Shown here in pieces: positions 1-11,605 of a stretch of DNA of 64,000 bases. Both the position numbers and the translations under genes were made by a program. Every line of letters begins with the position of its first letter. Positions within the stretch are counted from its first letter, which is position 1. The DNA lies in assembly GCA_947561715.1 (NCBI GenBank), contig OX387199.1, positions 20,403,001-20,467,000 on the forward strand, written 5' to 3'. The stretch is from Ascidia mentula (lineage: Eukaryota > Chordata > Ascidiacea > Phlebobranchia > Ascidiidae). Under the pieces are notes generated by a model, which was not told the origin of the DNA, did no database searches, and saw nothing but the letters and a program-made list of their open reading frames with translations.

Positions 1-185
1 AAAGTTGAGACCTTAATTACAAGAGTTTGGAAAAAAATCACTTCGAAGCGTTATTTTAACTATAAAAAGCAAATAGGTATCGGTGTCTGTTGTTCAGTAT
101 TGTTTGTCATAATGCCCTTTGTTGAATCTTTCGCACACAGTTAACCACAAAGACGGTTTAAGTATTTTACAGACTTTTGCGACAG

Positions 186-3100
186 ATTTCTGTCAACAAA
201 TCGGATGTTTGTGACCTCACAATTAACTGCGATGATCAAAGTGACGAAATAAACTGCACAAATGAGGGATGGTTTTATTGCGAAAACAAAGATCCATTGT
301 TCGTTAAGAAGGAGAAGGTAAACACATGTAAACAATATTTAAAGTTTTGTGTCCCGTGGCAAAGATGTTTTGATTCCGTGCATGTTACTATTGTGACCTA
401 AATAAAATCAGTGTTCCCGAATTAGGACAAAAGTTATTGGAATGGCGGGTATGGAAGTTTTAGAACCGATTTAGGAAGACCTTTTCTCTGTTTTTTTGGC
501 GCCAAACTTTTAAAGTTGATCTTCGCTGGATTAAAATGTGCGTTTCCGTCACACAATAGGTCTAAATAAAGCCTTATGAACTTATAGTTTTGAATTTAGC
601 ACAAATGTTTGAGAATCTCTGATCTAAACCAACCGTTCACTCCCAATCTGATCCATGTACTAACGCGCACCTCCAACCCCAACCATAGTAAACGCTCAGT
701 TCACCCTGCACTAACGGCTCACCGTCAAAACAAATGTTGGGACCCAAACTACACAGGCGGCTACTTTTATAATTAAATAAACTGACGCCAAAGTAAAAAA
801 TTATATAGAAACACCCAATATTAAAAGGACCAACACCAAACAACATTAATTTAATTACGACCCACTTCACAAATCATGTTCTTGACACCTAATCACACAA
901 GCACACCTTAACGTTTGCCACCAGATGAGAACTGCCAGTTTACCAATTAATTTCTTATTTTTGTCGCCAGCTTTCTGGTCAATTAGCGCGTCACACGCCT
1001 TCCACGTACCCAAAACTACACATGCATCCTGCAGTACATATTTTTTGTCAAATTTCCATAGTTCCGATGTTCGCAAATTATATGCAAGACAGTAATTTCA
1101 CAATGTGTTGTTTACGGACACCAATGTGGCTAACTTAACTACAAAGTTTTCTTAAAATCTTATAATTTACACAGAAATTCAATGGAGTCGGCGACTGCTC
1201 TGATTGGTCAGACGAGTGCCCAACAAATACAAAAGTGATCAACGAAAACATATTTTCATCACGATACGAGTTGATTGCAAACCCATTTCTACGAGCCATT
1301 GTGTGGATAATGGGGATGCTCGCCATTGCCGGCAATTTGGTAAATTTAACTAAGTTTATATGCCCAAAGGGCCATAATAGTCAATAAAGCTGCAGACATT
1401 GTGTGTACACGCACTGTTTCGACCTGTAAGGTCTCAATAGTGCGGCTGTTGAAGTGGCACTGTGCTAGCTGGTAGACTTTGGGTGAAAGCCGAGCCGAAA
1501 GCTCTATTGGATCCCAAACAGTTGTTTTGGCCATAGTGCGCTCCACGGTGGTTCGTCTATGTTGATTGTTACCTGGTTTGGTACCCAACACATCGACCAT
1601 TGACCGAAAGGTACCACAAAGTGGAAATATGTGTGTCTGCTAGTCTACCAGCTAGCACAGTGCCACTTCAACAGCTGCACTGATGAGACCTTACAGGTCG
1701 AAACAGTGCGTGTACACACCCTGAATGCAGCTCTCATTAACTAAGTTTGTTTTGTTTTCCTTGTGCAAAAATAAGAACACTCGTTCACATTTTCATTTAA
1801 TTTGTTTTCAGGTTGTCATGGTGATAGAAAGTAAAACGTTGGCAACGACAAAATCACAATCTGCTGCATTTCGCACAAACCATCTGCTCGTTTTGAATCT
1901 ATCCGTTTCCGATCTACTCATGGGATTTTATCTGATCATGTTGGGAGCCGCTGGTGTCAGATATTCCGGAAATTATTGTGCCAATGACCTTATTTGGAGA
2001 TCAAGCGGAAGTTGCACCACAATGGGGGTATTGGTTTTGCTTTCAAGCGAAACATCGGTGTTTACAATGGTTCTGTTGACCATATTCCGACTGTTTGCTG
2101 TGAAAAACGTAAGTGAAACAATTGTATTTGGTTAAGTCAGCTATTGCCAACTTCGTTGAACCGGTGACGGCCCGTTCCAAAATTTTACGACAACTTTATC
2201 TTTGGAAATCTATTATCTCCAGAAAGTGGGTAAAGAAAGAGGTAGCAATTTCAGTCCGATGGGATTCGAACTGACAACTACATTCCCCGTCCTTCGAATT
2301 GAAAGGAACGCCCAGCTTGCAAACTTACTGCTTTTAATGAAAACACGTTAATGTTCTCTTTTGTTTCAGCCACACGATGCATCCTTGAAACCGGAATTGA
2401 AAACTGTCATCCTTTCCATTATCCTATCCTGGGCATTCTCGTTTACAATTGCTTTTATTCCACTCACAACTCAACTTCAACATTTGTTTGAAACCAAAGC
2501 TTGGATGAATGAGAATCCGTTTTATAACAATGTTGCCGTCGACTTTTCTAGTAAGTTATTATCATTGATGTTGGTGGTGAAACCAGTTTCGAACGACACT
2601 AGCGTTGCGTATACAGGCATGAATAACTTCATGGATCGATTTGTAACTTTTCAACACAACTTCACAAGCAATGATTCCCAAGAACTCAACACTGCCCTCA
2701 TGCGAGTAAATGATGCTAATTCCTGGATGGATTTTATGGATATTCTTGACGATTACAATTACACTGTGCTTTTTGATATTTCTGGATATTTGGGGTTTGT
2801 GTTTTATTTGTGCAAAATTTTAATTTTGTATCCACAAAATTGTTTATGTGTAGATATTACAGCAGCAGCAGTGTTTGCATCAGCAAACTGTATGTAACAA
2901 CCAACGACAAGGCATGGGGATATTCAATCGCTATTATTACTCTTAACTTCCTGGCCTTCATGTTCGTTGCAATTACGTATATTTGGATTTACAAGAAGTC
3001 AACTGCCAGTGCCAGGCAAGTGAACGAGAGACTAAGAAGTGGAAGGGCGGCAAGACAAGACAAAGGTAAGCACATTCGTATTTACAGACATATTATACCA

Positions 3101-3438
3101 TTAAAGCTGTTTCGGCAGAAATACAAAAGAAAATCATCCGACTGATAATTACCGATTTTCTCTGCTGGGTTCCAATTTCCATTATGTCATTTGTAAACAT
3201 CGGTGGAGTCCCTATGCCTCCAGTGATGTACGCTGTGTCAGCAATCATCCTGCTTCCCATAAACAGCTCTCTAAATCCCCTCATCTATTCCAACGCACCG
3301 AAACTGCTTTATGATAGAGTCCGGGATGGCCTACGTACCGTTTTCAGACGTCAACCACAGGAAGAGCAACAGGAAAATGTGGTTGTGGTTGCTAACCGAG
3401 AAAACTTACATGTGGTTGAAGTAGAAACTGATCTGTAA
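186..3438 (+). CDS. LDLa-7TM receptor, copy A (3' half, cut by window start)
   Basis: Last seven exons of a receptor gene: 186-317, 1175-1339, 1812-2108, 2370-2550, 2617-2794, 2854-3065, 3119-3438. All have GT-AG borders and compatible phases, giving about 495 codons with the stop. The first two exons encode the last LDLa modules (CDDQSDEINC; GDCSDWSDEC). Exon 1175 continues into TM1 (GNLV motif). Exon 1812 gives TM2 (LNLSVSDLLMG) and TM3, exon 2370 TM4, exons 2617 and 2854 a long second extracellular loop and TM5, and exon 3119 TM6 (TDFLCWVPIS) and TM7 (SSLNPLIYSN). TM6 and TM7 resemble the glycoprotein-hormone/relaxin receptor (LGR) branch of class A GPCRs; R3.50 is kept, but in FRLF rather than DRY. 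It is expected to be a plasma-membrane receptor with unknown ligand. Upstream exons lie left of the window. The 66-nt intron at 2551-2616 is open in frame. Confidence 0.88.
1358..1748. mobile_element. Foldback MITE in the TM1-TM2 intron of copy A
   Basis: A region of about 390 bp whose two ends are inverted repeats of roughly 90 bp (1389-1475 against 1645-1730; shared core CACTGTTTCGACCTGTAAGG). The direct repeat TTAACTAAGTTT lies at 1346-1357 and 1737-1748. Copy C has one TTAAACTAAGTTT at the equivalent place (about 58154-58165) and no insert, so C is close to the empty state. There is no coding potential; superfamily uncertain. Confidence 0.7.
2230..2335 (-). repeat. tRNA-like (SINE-head-like) sequence in the TM3-TM4 intron
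   Basis: On the minus strand there is a match to the Pol III B box (AGTTCGAATCCC at about 2260-2272), with further sequence that could be a decayed tRNA body. The same sequence is in copy B (about 23290-23370) and, damaged, in copy C (about 57480-57560). I see no full cloverleaf and do not call it a tRNA gene. Confidence 0.3.
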
Positions 3439-3443
3439 ATAAA
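3438..3443 (+). terminator. Poly(A) signal overlapping the stop codon, copy A
   Basis: AATAAA begins at the last base of the TAA stop, implying a very short 3' UTR. The same arrangement is present in copies B and C. Confidence 0.55.
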
Positions 3444-4548
3444 CCTTGCATTCAGTTTGTGCAAAATGTGTATTTTTCCTGGCATCGAATGGATAGAACC
3501 GAATCTTGTTTTTGACGTCACGCGTACCTTCCATGTGTAGAATAATATTTAGTTTGTGATGGCAAAGTTACTACAACACAAAATTGATATTCCAAGTTAC
3601 AACTTTCCATTTAAAAATCTCACAAGTAGGACAAAGTAACATCTTTGACGACAGACCCAAACAAAAGAACGAAACTACGTGAATTTTGGTTGATGTACGC
3701 ACTCCGTTTGCTTAGTTTTGTTTATTGGTCGTATGTGGTGGTTCTACCTTTTATGTACCATGGTTTGAGTCACGTGTTGAGTTGATCGGAATCGTCGTCC
3801 ACGTTCACACGTCATCCAACACATGGACACTCTTATCATGTGTGAGTGTTAGAAAGCTTGACATCAACTTGGGTAGAATCATTTTGGACAAAACTATGAT
3901 GCGGTGATTCCCCTTGCTTCCACTGACTTCCCTATACTACGTTTTGTTTCTGGATCAACGTTTACTTGTAAATATGATGTTGGAAACATTCCATGTGATC
4001 AACTCATGGAATACAAACCATTGGCTCATGAAAATATAGTCTGCTACCTTCAAATATCACCAAAAAAAAGTTTAAAACACCCCCTCAAAACCCCCTCTCG
4101 CACGCCTTGTACATAAACCTCGCCATGTGTATTTTGTATATCATTGATAAGTATATTTTAATGCAAAAAGTATGTCGTAAAATTCTTGGCAGGACAAACT
4201 CTCTGTATAAATCGCATCACAATTCACATTCCACCGTCAACTTTGCATCAAATGGTCAGCAGCAAGATTTTTGTTTAAAGTTATTTTTCTAACGATCAAT
4301 TACTGTTTGGCATTCAATATCAACTGGTTCGTTCGCGGCTAATTTAAACTTCCACGAAAATTCAATCGTTTTGTTGAATGTTTGCTGATTGCGCATATTT
4401 ACTGATACTTGTTGTTGTTACCAATAAACACAGTGTTGAGAGGGTAAAAGTGTGTGTATTCTTAAACTTGTGGATTCTGATGAGGTTTATGTTTCAACCA
4501 CACTTCATAAGTTTGTTGAGGAATTCCTCACCTGTTTGAGTTGGTTCT
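3444..4548. other. Intergenic 3' flank of copy A, duplicated
   Basis: No gene recognised. The sequence is repeated downstream of copy B (24502-25470, direct) and copy C (about 55440-56354, inverted), so it is part of the segmental duplication. Short open frames here are not conserved between copies. Confidence 0.7.
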
Positions 4549-4549
4549 T

Positions 4550-5270
4550 GTTTGAATTGTTATCATGACGAAAACAAAACAGGTTCTTTCCTGTGCTTGA
4601 TCGCTAAGCAACTACACCCGTGTTTCGCCCTCAACACACCTCCTCGACAAGCCATGGTTATGTTCGAGAAAAAAAGCGGGGATAATTGTTTGCGTTACAT
4701 CAATGTAACCCACCTCTTGTTGTCACTTTACGTCATTTTTTATGAATGATTTAGCTTCAGTGTGGTAAAAAAACTCGCGCCTGTGGGCGATCGAGTGCGC
4801 CGAGCCAAACGACAAATATCGGTCGAAATGAGTTAATTTGTTGCAGACACATGTGGAAAGGGTTGCCCGATCATGAAGTTGGCAACAGCAACGGAGAGAG
4901 GAGACCATATTCCCGTAAAGGATCACCTCTGAAACAAAGGTAGGTGGCATCGAGGACCAAACGAAGACATCTACAATGTGTGACAGCAACGAGCAACGTT
5001 GTTCCAATGTTCCGTCGTTTCGTAATCTTTCTGCTGCTACGTTCGCGGCCAACATTTCCGGTACGTTGGAGAACAGGAAAACACATCCAATGAAACCATT
5101 ACCTCTTCTTGCACACATAGCTCTTTTATCTGCACAGCAAAACTTTTTGACAGTTTCAAAACTTGCCCACGTTCAGCAAAATTGTCCGTAATCATGTCTA
5201 TCTCACAGAGTTTTTCGGGTATTCTGTAAGTCCGGGATTCGCCGAATGTTTTAATATTCATCCAAACCCG
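4550..5270 (-). pseudogene. Penelope-like reverse transcriptase fragment, copy A
   Basis: On the minus strand, fragments in shifting frames match the Penelope-like RT: a palm motif A region (VMVSLDVF then FLFSNVP at about 5118-5070), then LTHFDRYLSFGSAHSIAHRR at about 4820-4770, the conserved block after the RT core. The segment with the YVDD catalytic motif, seen in the copy C equivalent, is deleted here. Frameshifts and the deletion make it non-functional. I identified it from remembered family motifs only. Confidence 0.6.
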
Positions 5271-8200
5271 AATGTTGACCGAATCTTGTTAATTTTGCAC
5301 AAAAGTACTTGAACATAAACAATCAATATAAATGTCATGGGCACCGATAAAACCATAAGGGTTATCCAGTCAAGAAGCCAACATAAAATTTGCCAGACTG
5401 GCAGGCAAGAGGCGCCGTGCACGAAGCTGTCAATCAACTTGCAACCATTGTTTCATCGTCATAATTATGGAAATATCAGTCGTCAAACCTTTGAAGAGGG
5501 AGGCCGAGTGTTGAAATAAAAATCTGCGGGAAAACGAAGCGGGAACTCCGGCAAGGTAAAAATTTAATTTTGCACAAATTCTCAAACATCCTTTAGGAGG
5601 GAAGAAGTCAACACAATACTCACAGACTGTTTAATCCGCGCGATTCTATCACCAACTCCCGTGGATATTTTCTTCATCTGACTTTAAATGTCTAAATTTG
5701 AGTCAGTAATTAATGCGGGCGTCCCAACATGCAAATATTACGAACGAGATGGGCTTCAGATAAAGGTATTCGTATTTTATAACCTCATATAAAATGTATT
5801 ATGATAAAGAATAGCGTTCTAACAATATAGTAATGGTAGGAGTTATTTGATGCAGAAAAATTACTTGGAATGAAAATCTATTATTTACACTTGATTATAT
5901 ATTTCTTTTCATTTGTGTATCAACGACAAAGCTTTCAAGTGGTTACTGCTGCTCATGTTAGGCTTGATCACTTTGAAACCGGCGCCAATGTTGCGAATCC
6001 AACACGGTTGTTGGCGATATCGAAAGTTGTGTAGTAATCTCATAAAAAAGACACCAAAAACCCTCAATGGACCACCTTCTGACATCATGTTAATGCTGTA
6101 AAACCTCAAGACCGACGCGAGGATTTACCCGATGACACACAGAACATGAACTACACACACCATATCAGCACCATCCTTTATAAATAATGAAATCATCATT
6201 TTGTTCATAACTTTTCTTTTTGCAGTTTTGCTACGGTTTCTGTCCAACGCCATTCAAGATGCGAAACATCAATCCACAGTGGACTAATTTCTGAGACAGA
6301 ATTGTTGATGTATCGATATTTGTTGGACTTCCGTCTGTTTCGGCCAAGCGTGGCTGCCTGTTGCTTGTTCAAGGAATACGTGGATTAAGTAGCGCACTTT
6401 GTCCTGAAATAAGCAATGTGAACATTATTGACTCTTGTGCAAACGAACATGGTTAAATAAGTAACGTTTTGATTTAAGAACCTTGTCACCCATACGTTGA
6501 TCTTGTCTGGCTTTACATGTAGGCGGTACATTTGTGTCATACGCCATCATGTTTGTCCATTGCACAGTGAGTCAAAAAATATCAACACGTCATAAAATAC
6601 GCCCATATGACTTACAGGCGGTATTGTTCAATCGCCTCCTATGTTCAAAAAAAGTTATGTTATTAGTTCTCCGAAGTTTAGCAAACAATACATCGGTGTT
6701 GTTCACTCGTTTTAAGTCACATTACAAAACAGAATGACAAAGGAAAACCGTTGATTGTAAATTAGCGTTTTGCCGGTAACTTTGGCAATCGCATTTGAAT
6801 CACGTTTTGCAATATTTGATGTGTGTTTCTTGTTTCATTTATTATGGTCGCAAGCCACTTTCAAAAAAACAAACTAGTCCTGTCCATTTCGCAATGGTTT
6901 TTGCCACTAAAATGGTTCCACCAGGTACACTAATTAGCCCACTCTCAAATAAAATAAAGACTTGGTTCATCTGGGCGATCAGCATTATAATGTGGTTGTT
7001 CTTAACCTTTTTTCTCTCATTTCCCCATGTTTTGTGAAGGGAAAACTTTTTTCCCACTTGTGTTTAAATTTTTACCGAAGAATTTAATTATTGCATTTGT
7101 GCTATATCTGTCATACACTTTAGACATTTTTAGGTGGATACAGAACATAACAACTACCTTCGTACAATTGATGCCCACTAATTACCCACCAACAACCATA
7201 TAATTTCCCACTAATGGGAACTTTCCCACAGGTAAAACGCATTTGAATTTTTAGGTGTTGTTGATTTGGAAAAAAATTAGCTTGCAAGCAAACATATTTG
7301 CTACTATTTAAGCTGCGAAAGTATAACAAAAATTTACTTCTTGCCTACAATTGGTCACCTGAAACATAACAAAAATATTGTCTCCAACCTTTTTTGTCTT
7401 CGGTCTTAAGTACAATGGACATATTTAAATTTATTAGTTTCGTGTGCCAAATTAGTTGCTTTAGGAAATATCTGCATGACAGGGAAGTTTAAAGCATGCC
7501 ACCATGACTCATTAAAGAACAAGAAAATAACGAATGACCTAAGAAGAAGAAAATTTATCGATGACCTAAATATTTTTTGCAAAAATGGGAACACTTAAAA
7601 ATTCAAATGTTGCTCATGATCCCCAAAGGAGGATGTGGGATGGATTTTGGGCGGTCTGTAAACGAACAAAAGCACACAAAAAATGCCGCAATTTTGTTTG
7701 TTTCGGTTTACTTTTTTGTTGAATTACAAATATATTTGTGATTCTGGTATTTTAACAAATACACAATTTAGTTTGTTAGAAAAGCTTCCGTCAAATTTAA
7801 CACAGGGGTACATGACCACAAAAGGTTGGGATTCACTAATCTTAACTGTGACTTCCAACAACATGTATGTAATAAACAAACGGCGAAGAGTTCTAAATTA
7901 CACCCATGCCATGGCCAGTCAGTTTCACATTTTCTGATGGCTATGTATAGCAACTACTGATCTCTATTAATTAATGCAAAAAATGCTTGAATCAACACAT
8001 GTTAAAAAAATTTGAAAAGGTTTTTTTTTATTTAGCCCAAAAACCAGTCTACTACAATAAAAAAAAAACAGTCACTACTAGGATTAAAAAGCCACAAATA
8101 CAAACAAACACACAGAACTACAACCTGAAAATCAATAACAATAAAATGAGACAAGCATGCAGACATTCAAACAAACAAATGACCATAAACAAACCAACTA

Positions 8201-8960
8201 ACAGCAAATGAACAACTAATAGCAAAAAAGTTGATAATATATCACAGCAATTCTGTTCTCTCTGTATAAACCATTAAAACTCACAAATGGCTTGGACAGA
8301 TGAACAGATGCCATTTCACTTGTTGCCTGTTTGAATAAAGGTTCTCAACCTAGTAGTTCAAAGTATCTCTCTTAACTTAAAGCAAAACACAAACCAGCCA
8401 GCTCCACAACAAATTTTGTCTGGTGAGAACGGCATAGGTTTCTGCACGAAAAGACAACCAACCCAACATTCATGATCTGCAATTTCAGAAGGGAAAATTT
8501 AACAACATCAACGCCAACAAAACTGGTGTTTGTGATGATAGGCATATTAGCTTTGGCTATTCAAAGTCATTTACTCAATTCCCAATGTCCGTTGTTGGTT
8601 AATCTTCGAATAGAATCTTAATTCACAAGAAATCATCCAATTTGCTACCAATGTGTTGGAAAGTGCTCATACCTAACAAAACATTATGTGGTCAAAGAAC
8701 GCAACCTTCTAGATACAAACTCGCTTACATATGGGAAGAATTATTTATCATGATATTCAGAAACCCGTAAAAGTCGATTTTGTCTGCAGTTTGCTACCGG
8801 ACTCAGAAGACAAAGTCGACACGCATGTTACAGAAGATGAGATCAAAGAAGGTTGCATTGAAAGCTTCATAGCAGTTCTATGTTAATAAGCTGATAACGC
8901 AAAACACATGCATTCTTTATAAGCAATTCCTGCTTTTATCCGCAGAACTCAACGCAGAAA
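5271..8960. other. Intergenic region without recognised gene, duplicated inverted at about 50.8-54.5 kb
   Basis: About 3.7 kb of AT-rich DNA. It matches the reverse complement of 50754-54520 along its length with small indels. Open frames of 60-80 codons are unrelated to known families and not preserved between arms. Around 7380-7845 the ends (CTCCAACCTTTTTTG and the inverted AAAGGTTGGGATTC) look like a worn hAT-type MITE, but no target duplication was found. Confidence 0.6.
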
Positions 8961-8989
8961 GATAGGCAGAAAAATGAACATCCGGTTAA

Positions 8990-9034
8990 CAAACCACCAG
9001 AGGCTGTTAACATACCAACATAGAGTGTTGTTAA
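8990..9034. repeat. Two degenerate units of the 21-bp minisatellite
   Basis: Two diverged units related to the reverse complement of CTGGTGGTATGTTAACACT. In the inverted arm the same position carries 18 units (50380-50753). This looks like the unexpanded state. Confidence 0.6.
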
Positions 9035-9212
9035 GCAAAAAAACAAAACTCGTTCTTTATTACGAGGACATCTTGGCCAATCCAATTTTCAACGTGAGAA
9101 AGATGGTTGAATTTCTTCCAAATACCGCACTTCACCCGAAAAACCTGAGAGATCGACTCGCCTGTCTCCGCTTGGAACTCGCAGGTTTTGCCAAACGAAA
9201 GCCATGCCTGTA
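9035..9212 (+). pseudogene. Orphan sulfotransferase-like exon
   Basis: The open frame contains KLVLYYEDILANPIF, then KMVEFL and a RLACLRLELAGFAKRKP tail. The YEDILANP...KMVEFL pattern is that of the C-terminal part of Golgi-type or WSC-domain sulfotransferases (the region after the 3'-phosphate-binding loop). It ends in TAA at 9210-9212. No other exons of such a gene were seen nearby, and the inverted arm lacks it: there the minisatellite abuts the sequence corresponding to about 9236. It is probably a captured or relict exon. Identification is by motif memory only. Confidence 0.5.
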
Positions 9213-9842
9213 ATCATTTGTAATTTATTCACCAGACGTACGGGAAGTAATCAATAAGAACATAATACTGTATTCACAGAAATAGGATGCCTATGGCGCA
9301 GCTTGGATTCCATTTGTGTATAACCTCAAAATGTCCATTTGGAAGAAGACCTTGGTGTTTGTATTTTGAGTGAACATTGTCCCAGCGTTTTTTCATTACG
9401 TCATCTATATGATAAAACTTGCAAAGCATTGGGAAGTAAAAAAACCCTGTGTGTATGGACTAATTCTGTTTATGCAAAGTGGTTGCTATAAACTACGTCA
9501 TTTCTACAACTTTGCATATCTACCATGATATATTTATCAGGTATTTAAATGGAGACTCATAATAAGTACTTGGGTTAATGAAATACAAGCAGAAAACGTT
9601 TTGAGGAATATTGCAGTATATTCCTAAAAGCGCGCAAACACGTCTGTTATGCAACATTTTAACAAACACTTGTCACCGTTGTTTATTATCACATGTAAAA
9701 AGCAGATAATCGGTAGTTGCAATAAAAGCGTGTACCACAAACGAGAACATTAAAACCATTAGGCCAACATGCTTGCTGGGAACATATCTGCATATGTTAA
9801 AGAGCCTCTAACATTAAATCATTGTAAATTAAAAAAACTTCA
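9213..9842. other. Intergenic, no recognised feature
   Basis: AT-rich sequence matching the inverse of about 49690-50370 in the right arm. No gene recognised. Confidence 0.6.
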
Positions 9843-10113
9843 TGCATCGTTTACAAAAAGACGAAAATCTTGAAAAGCGAACGCTGCTGTCTCGCGAGGA
9901 CATTGCAGAAGGGCTTAATTTATGCATCAAAAGTCGCAAGGAAGACAGCGTTGGCCAAGCATTCGACAAGGACGAGGTTCTTGAAAGGGAGGTGGATCAT
10001 ACAAAGCGCCTTTTTCTATAAGCGCTCCATATCCACAAGAACAATCGCTGTGTTAATGATAGAAAACAGTGCATATATTTCCTGGTGCTTTACAACAACT
10101 TGCTGTAACTGTT
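9843..10113 (+). pseudogene. Deleted Penelope-like element remnant, copy A arm
   Basis: The frame reads an RT block (LEKRTLLSREDIAEGLNLC) and then jumps directly to the GIY-YIG endonuclease domain (ASKVARKTALAKH). About 990 bp that the right arm retains (48597-49588) are missing, apparently between short TGC(A/T)TC repeats. A further 28-bp deletion follows KH, exactly where the right arm carries the palindromic element. The downstream part corresponds to the domain end (KVLEREVDHTKRLF in the right arm), but out of frame. Non-functional. Confidence 0.65.
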
Positions 10114-10929
10114 GTTTCCAGCCCTTTTTATAACATCACGTGATATCATAAGCGGTGTTAGCGTTATTTTTTCGTGTTGGTATGTTTTCTTGGTGTTGTG
10201 TGCTGAACCATTAGCCTATGAAAGCTTAGCTGGATAGCAAGCGAAGCGTCGATGAATATGAGTTACAGTTTTATGTGAAAAACGAACTATTTAAATATAA
10301 TATGCCTGGCAGGAACAGCAACATTATCTGTGTATTTTATACAGGTATTCACACCACAGGGCGCGCTATTGCCTTGAAAATGGCGCGCAGTTAATTTTGA
10401 CCGAAAATTTGGAAACTATATTCCAAGCGTCGTCCGTAATTAAACATTGTTTTGAATCCAACAATCTTATGTTTTAGATCATCAAAGGAATAATGGCAAG
10501 TTATTCAATAATTTGGCCCGTTCGACCACTTCCTGGCTGTGCCTCTATTGCAAATTAACTTGAAACATCTGTTCAATTGTCTAATTTGAGTCAGTAGTTG
10601 ATGCGTGCGTCTCAATATGCAAATATTACAGCACTCTAGAAAACGAAGGAGGTAGGCCTCACATAAAGATATTCGCATTTTCAACATAACGTCGTAATGT
10701 ATTATGATGAAGAATACCGTTCTGACAATATAGTAATGGTTGGAGTTATTTAATGCAGCCTACATATATGCATTCGTTTAACATAACGACGTTATATTAC
10801 GCCATCGGGTTGTTGACCACACGTGGTCATTAAAAAAAATATTGGATTCGATGGCCGTCAAATAATTTGATTGGTTTTTACCAGCGTGCATTGAGTTAAA
10901 CATATGTTCATTGACATTGCAAGCGATTT
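10114..10929. other. Intergenic, duplicated in inverted orientation
   Basis: No gene. It matches the reverse complement of about 35030-35860, including the region just outside the hAT-type element. Confidence 0.6.
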
Positions 10930-10937
10930 GTTTAATC

Positions 10938-11597
10938 CAGTGTTTCTCAAACTTTTTTTCAGTGCCGCCCCCCAAACACCTTAGTCATTTAACAACGCCC
11001 AACAGAACAGACAAAAAACATAACGAATTTATTGTTGCTTGTCAATTAATGCGATGGGTGAGGTTGGTGGAATGACACCAATTTCGTCTGATTTCTAATA
11101 TTTCAATACCAAACTCTAGTTAACAACAAGTAAACCATACCACCGAAAATCCTCATTTTTACTTCTAGTTCTGCATGCGAGAAAAGCCCTTTTTGCAGTA
11201 GCAGAAATTATACAAAGATTGGACTAAATCATTTGGGCCAGTGATTCCCAACCTTTTTGTGGTTGCGTATCACTTGGAGGTAAAACAATTTCGTCGTGTA
11301 CCACCTTATTGAATGTTACAAAGTAACCTAGGGGATGAACTATCCGAAATTTTGAAATCAGTTACGATTTATTAAATTCGAACTATACCAGGAAATTACG
11401 GAAAGGTGCTCACGTACCACCTGGAATGCGGTCGCGTTCTACTAGTTGTACACGTACCACCGGTTGGGAAACACTGACTTACGCTACAAGAGAAAATTTG
11501 CCCTGTCACAAAGCGCTCATTTATTTCCTAGCGCCCCCAGTTGCCCATTTGGTCTCCAGCGCCCCCCCTACGATTGCGCCTATTTTGGGAACCACTT
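10938..11597. mobile_element. Non-autonomous hAT-type element with 8-bp TSD
   Basis: 660 bp bounded by CAGTGTTTCTCAAAC and the inverse of AAGTGGTTCCCAAAA. An exact 8-bp duplication GTTTAATC lies at 10930-10937 and 11598-11605, as expected for hAT. A second pair of hAT-like ends (CAGTGATTCCCAACC at 11239 and GGTTGGGAAACACTG ending at 11476) is nested inside. No transposase. The whole unit is also in the inverted arm (34359-35020) with the same duplication, so insertion preceded the segmental duplication. Confidence 0.75.
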
Positions 11598-11605
11598 GTT
11601 TAATC

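Noticed and set aside
141-335. 64-codon frame antisense to an LDLa exon (also 21469-21663 and 59110-59304)
   Set aside because: Shadow of the real exon on the other strand; splice sites and LDLa cysteines support the exon strand.
637-870. 77-codon minus-strand frame, also at 21962-22195
   Set aside because: It lies in a receptor intron, is repeated only because the intron is duplicated, and has no recognisable domain.
2230-2335. Functional tRNA gene
   Set aside because: Only the B-box side is convincing; no paired acceptor stem or clear D arm, and it lies in an intron copied with the gene.
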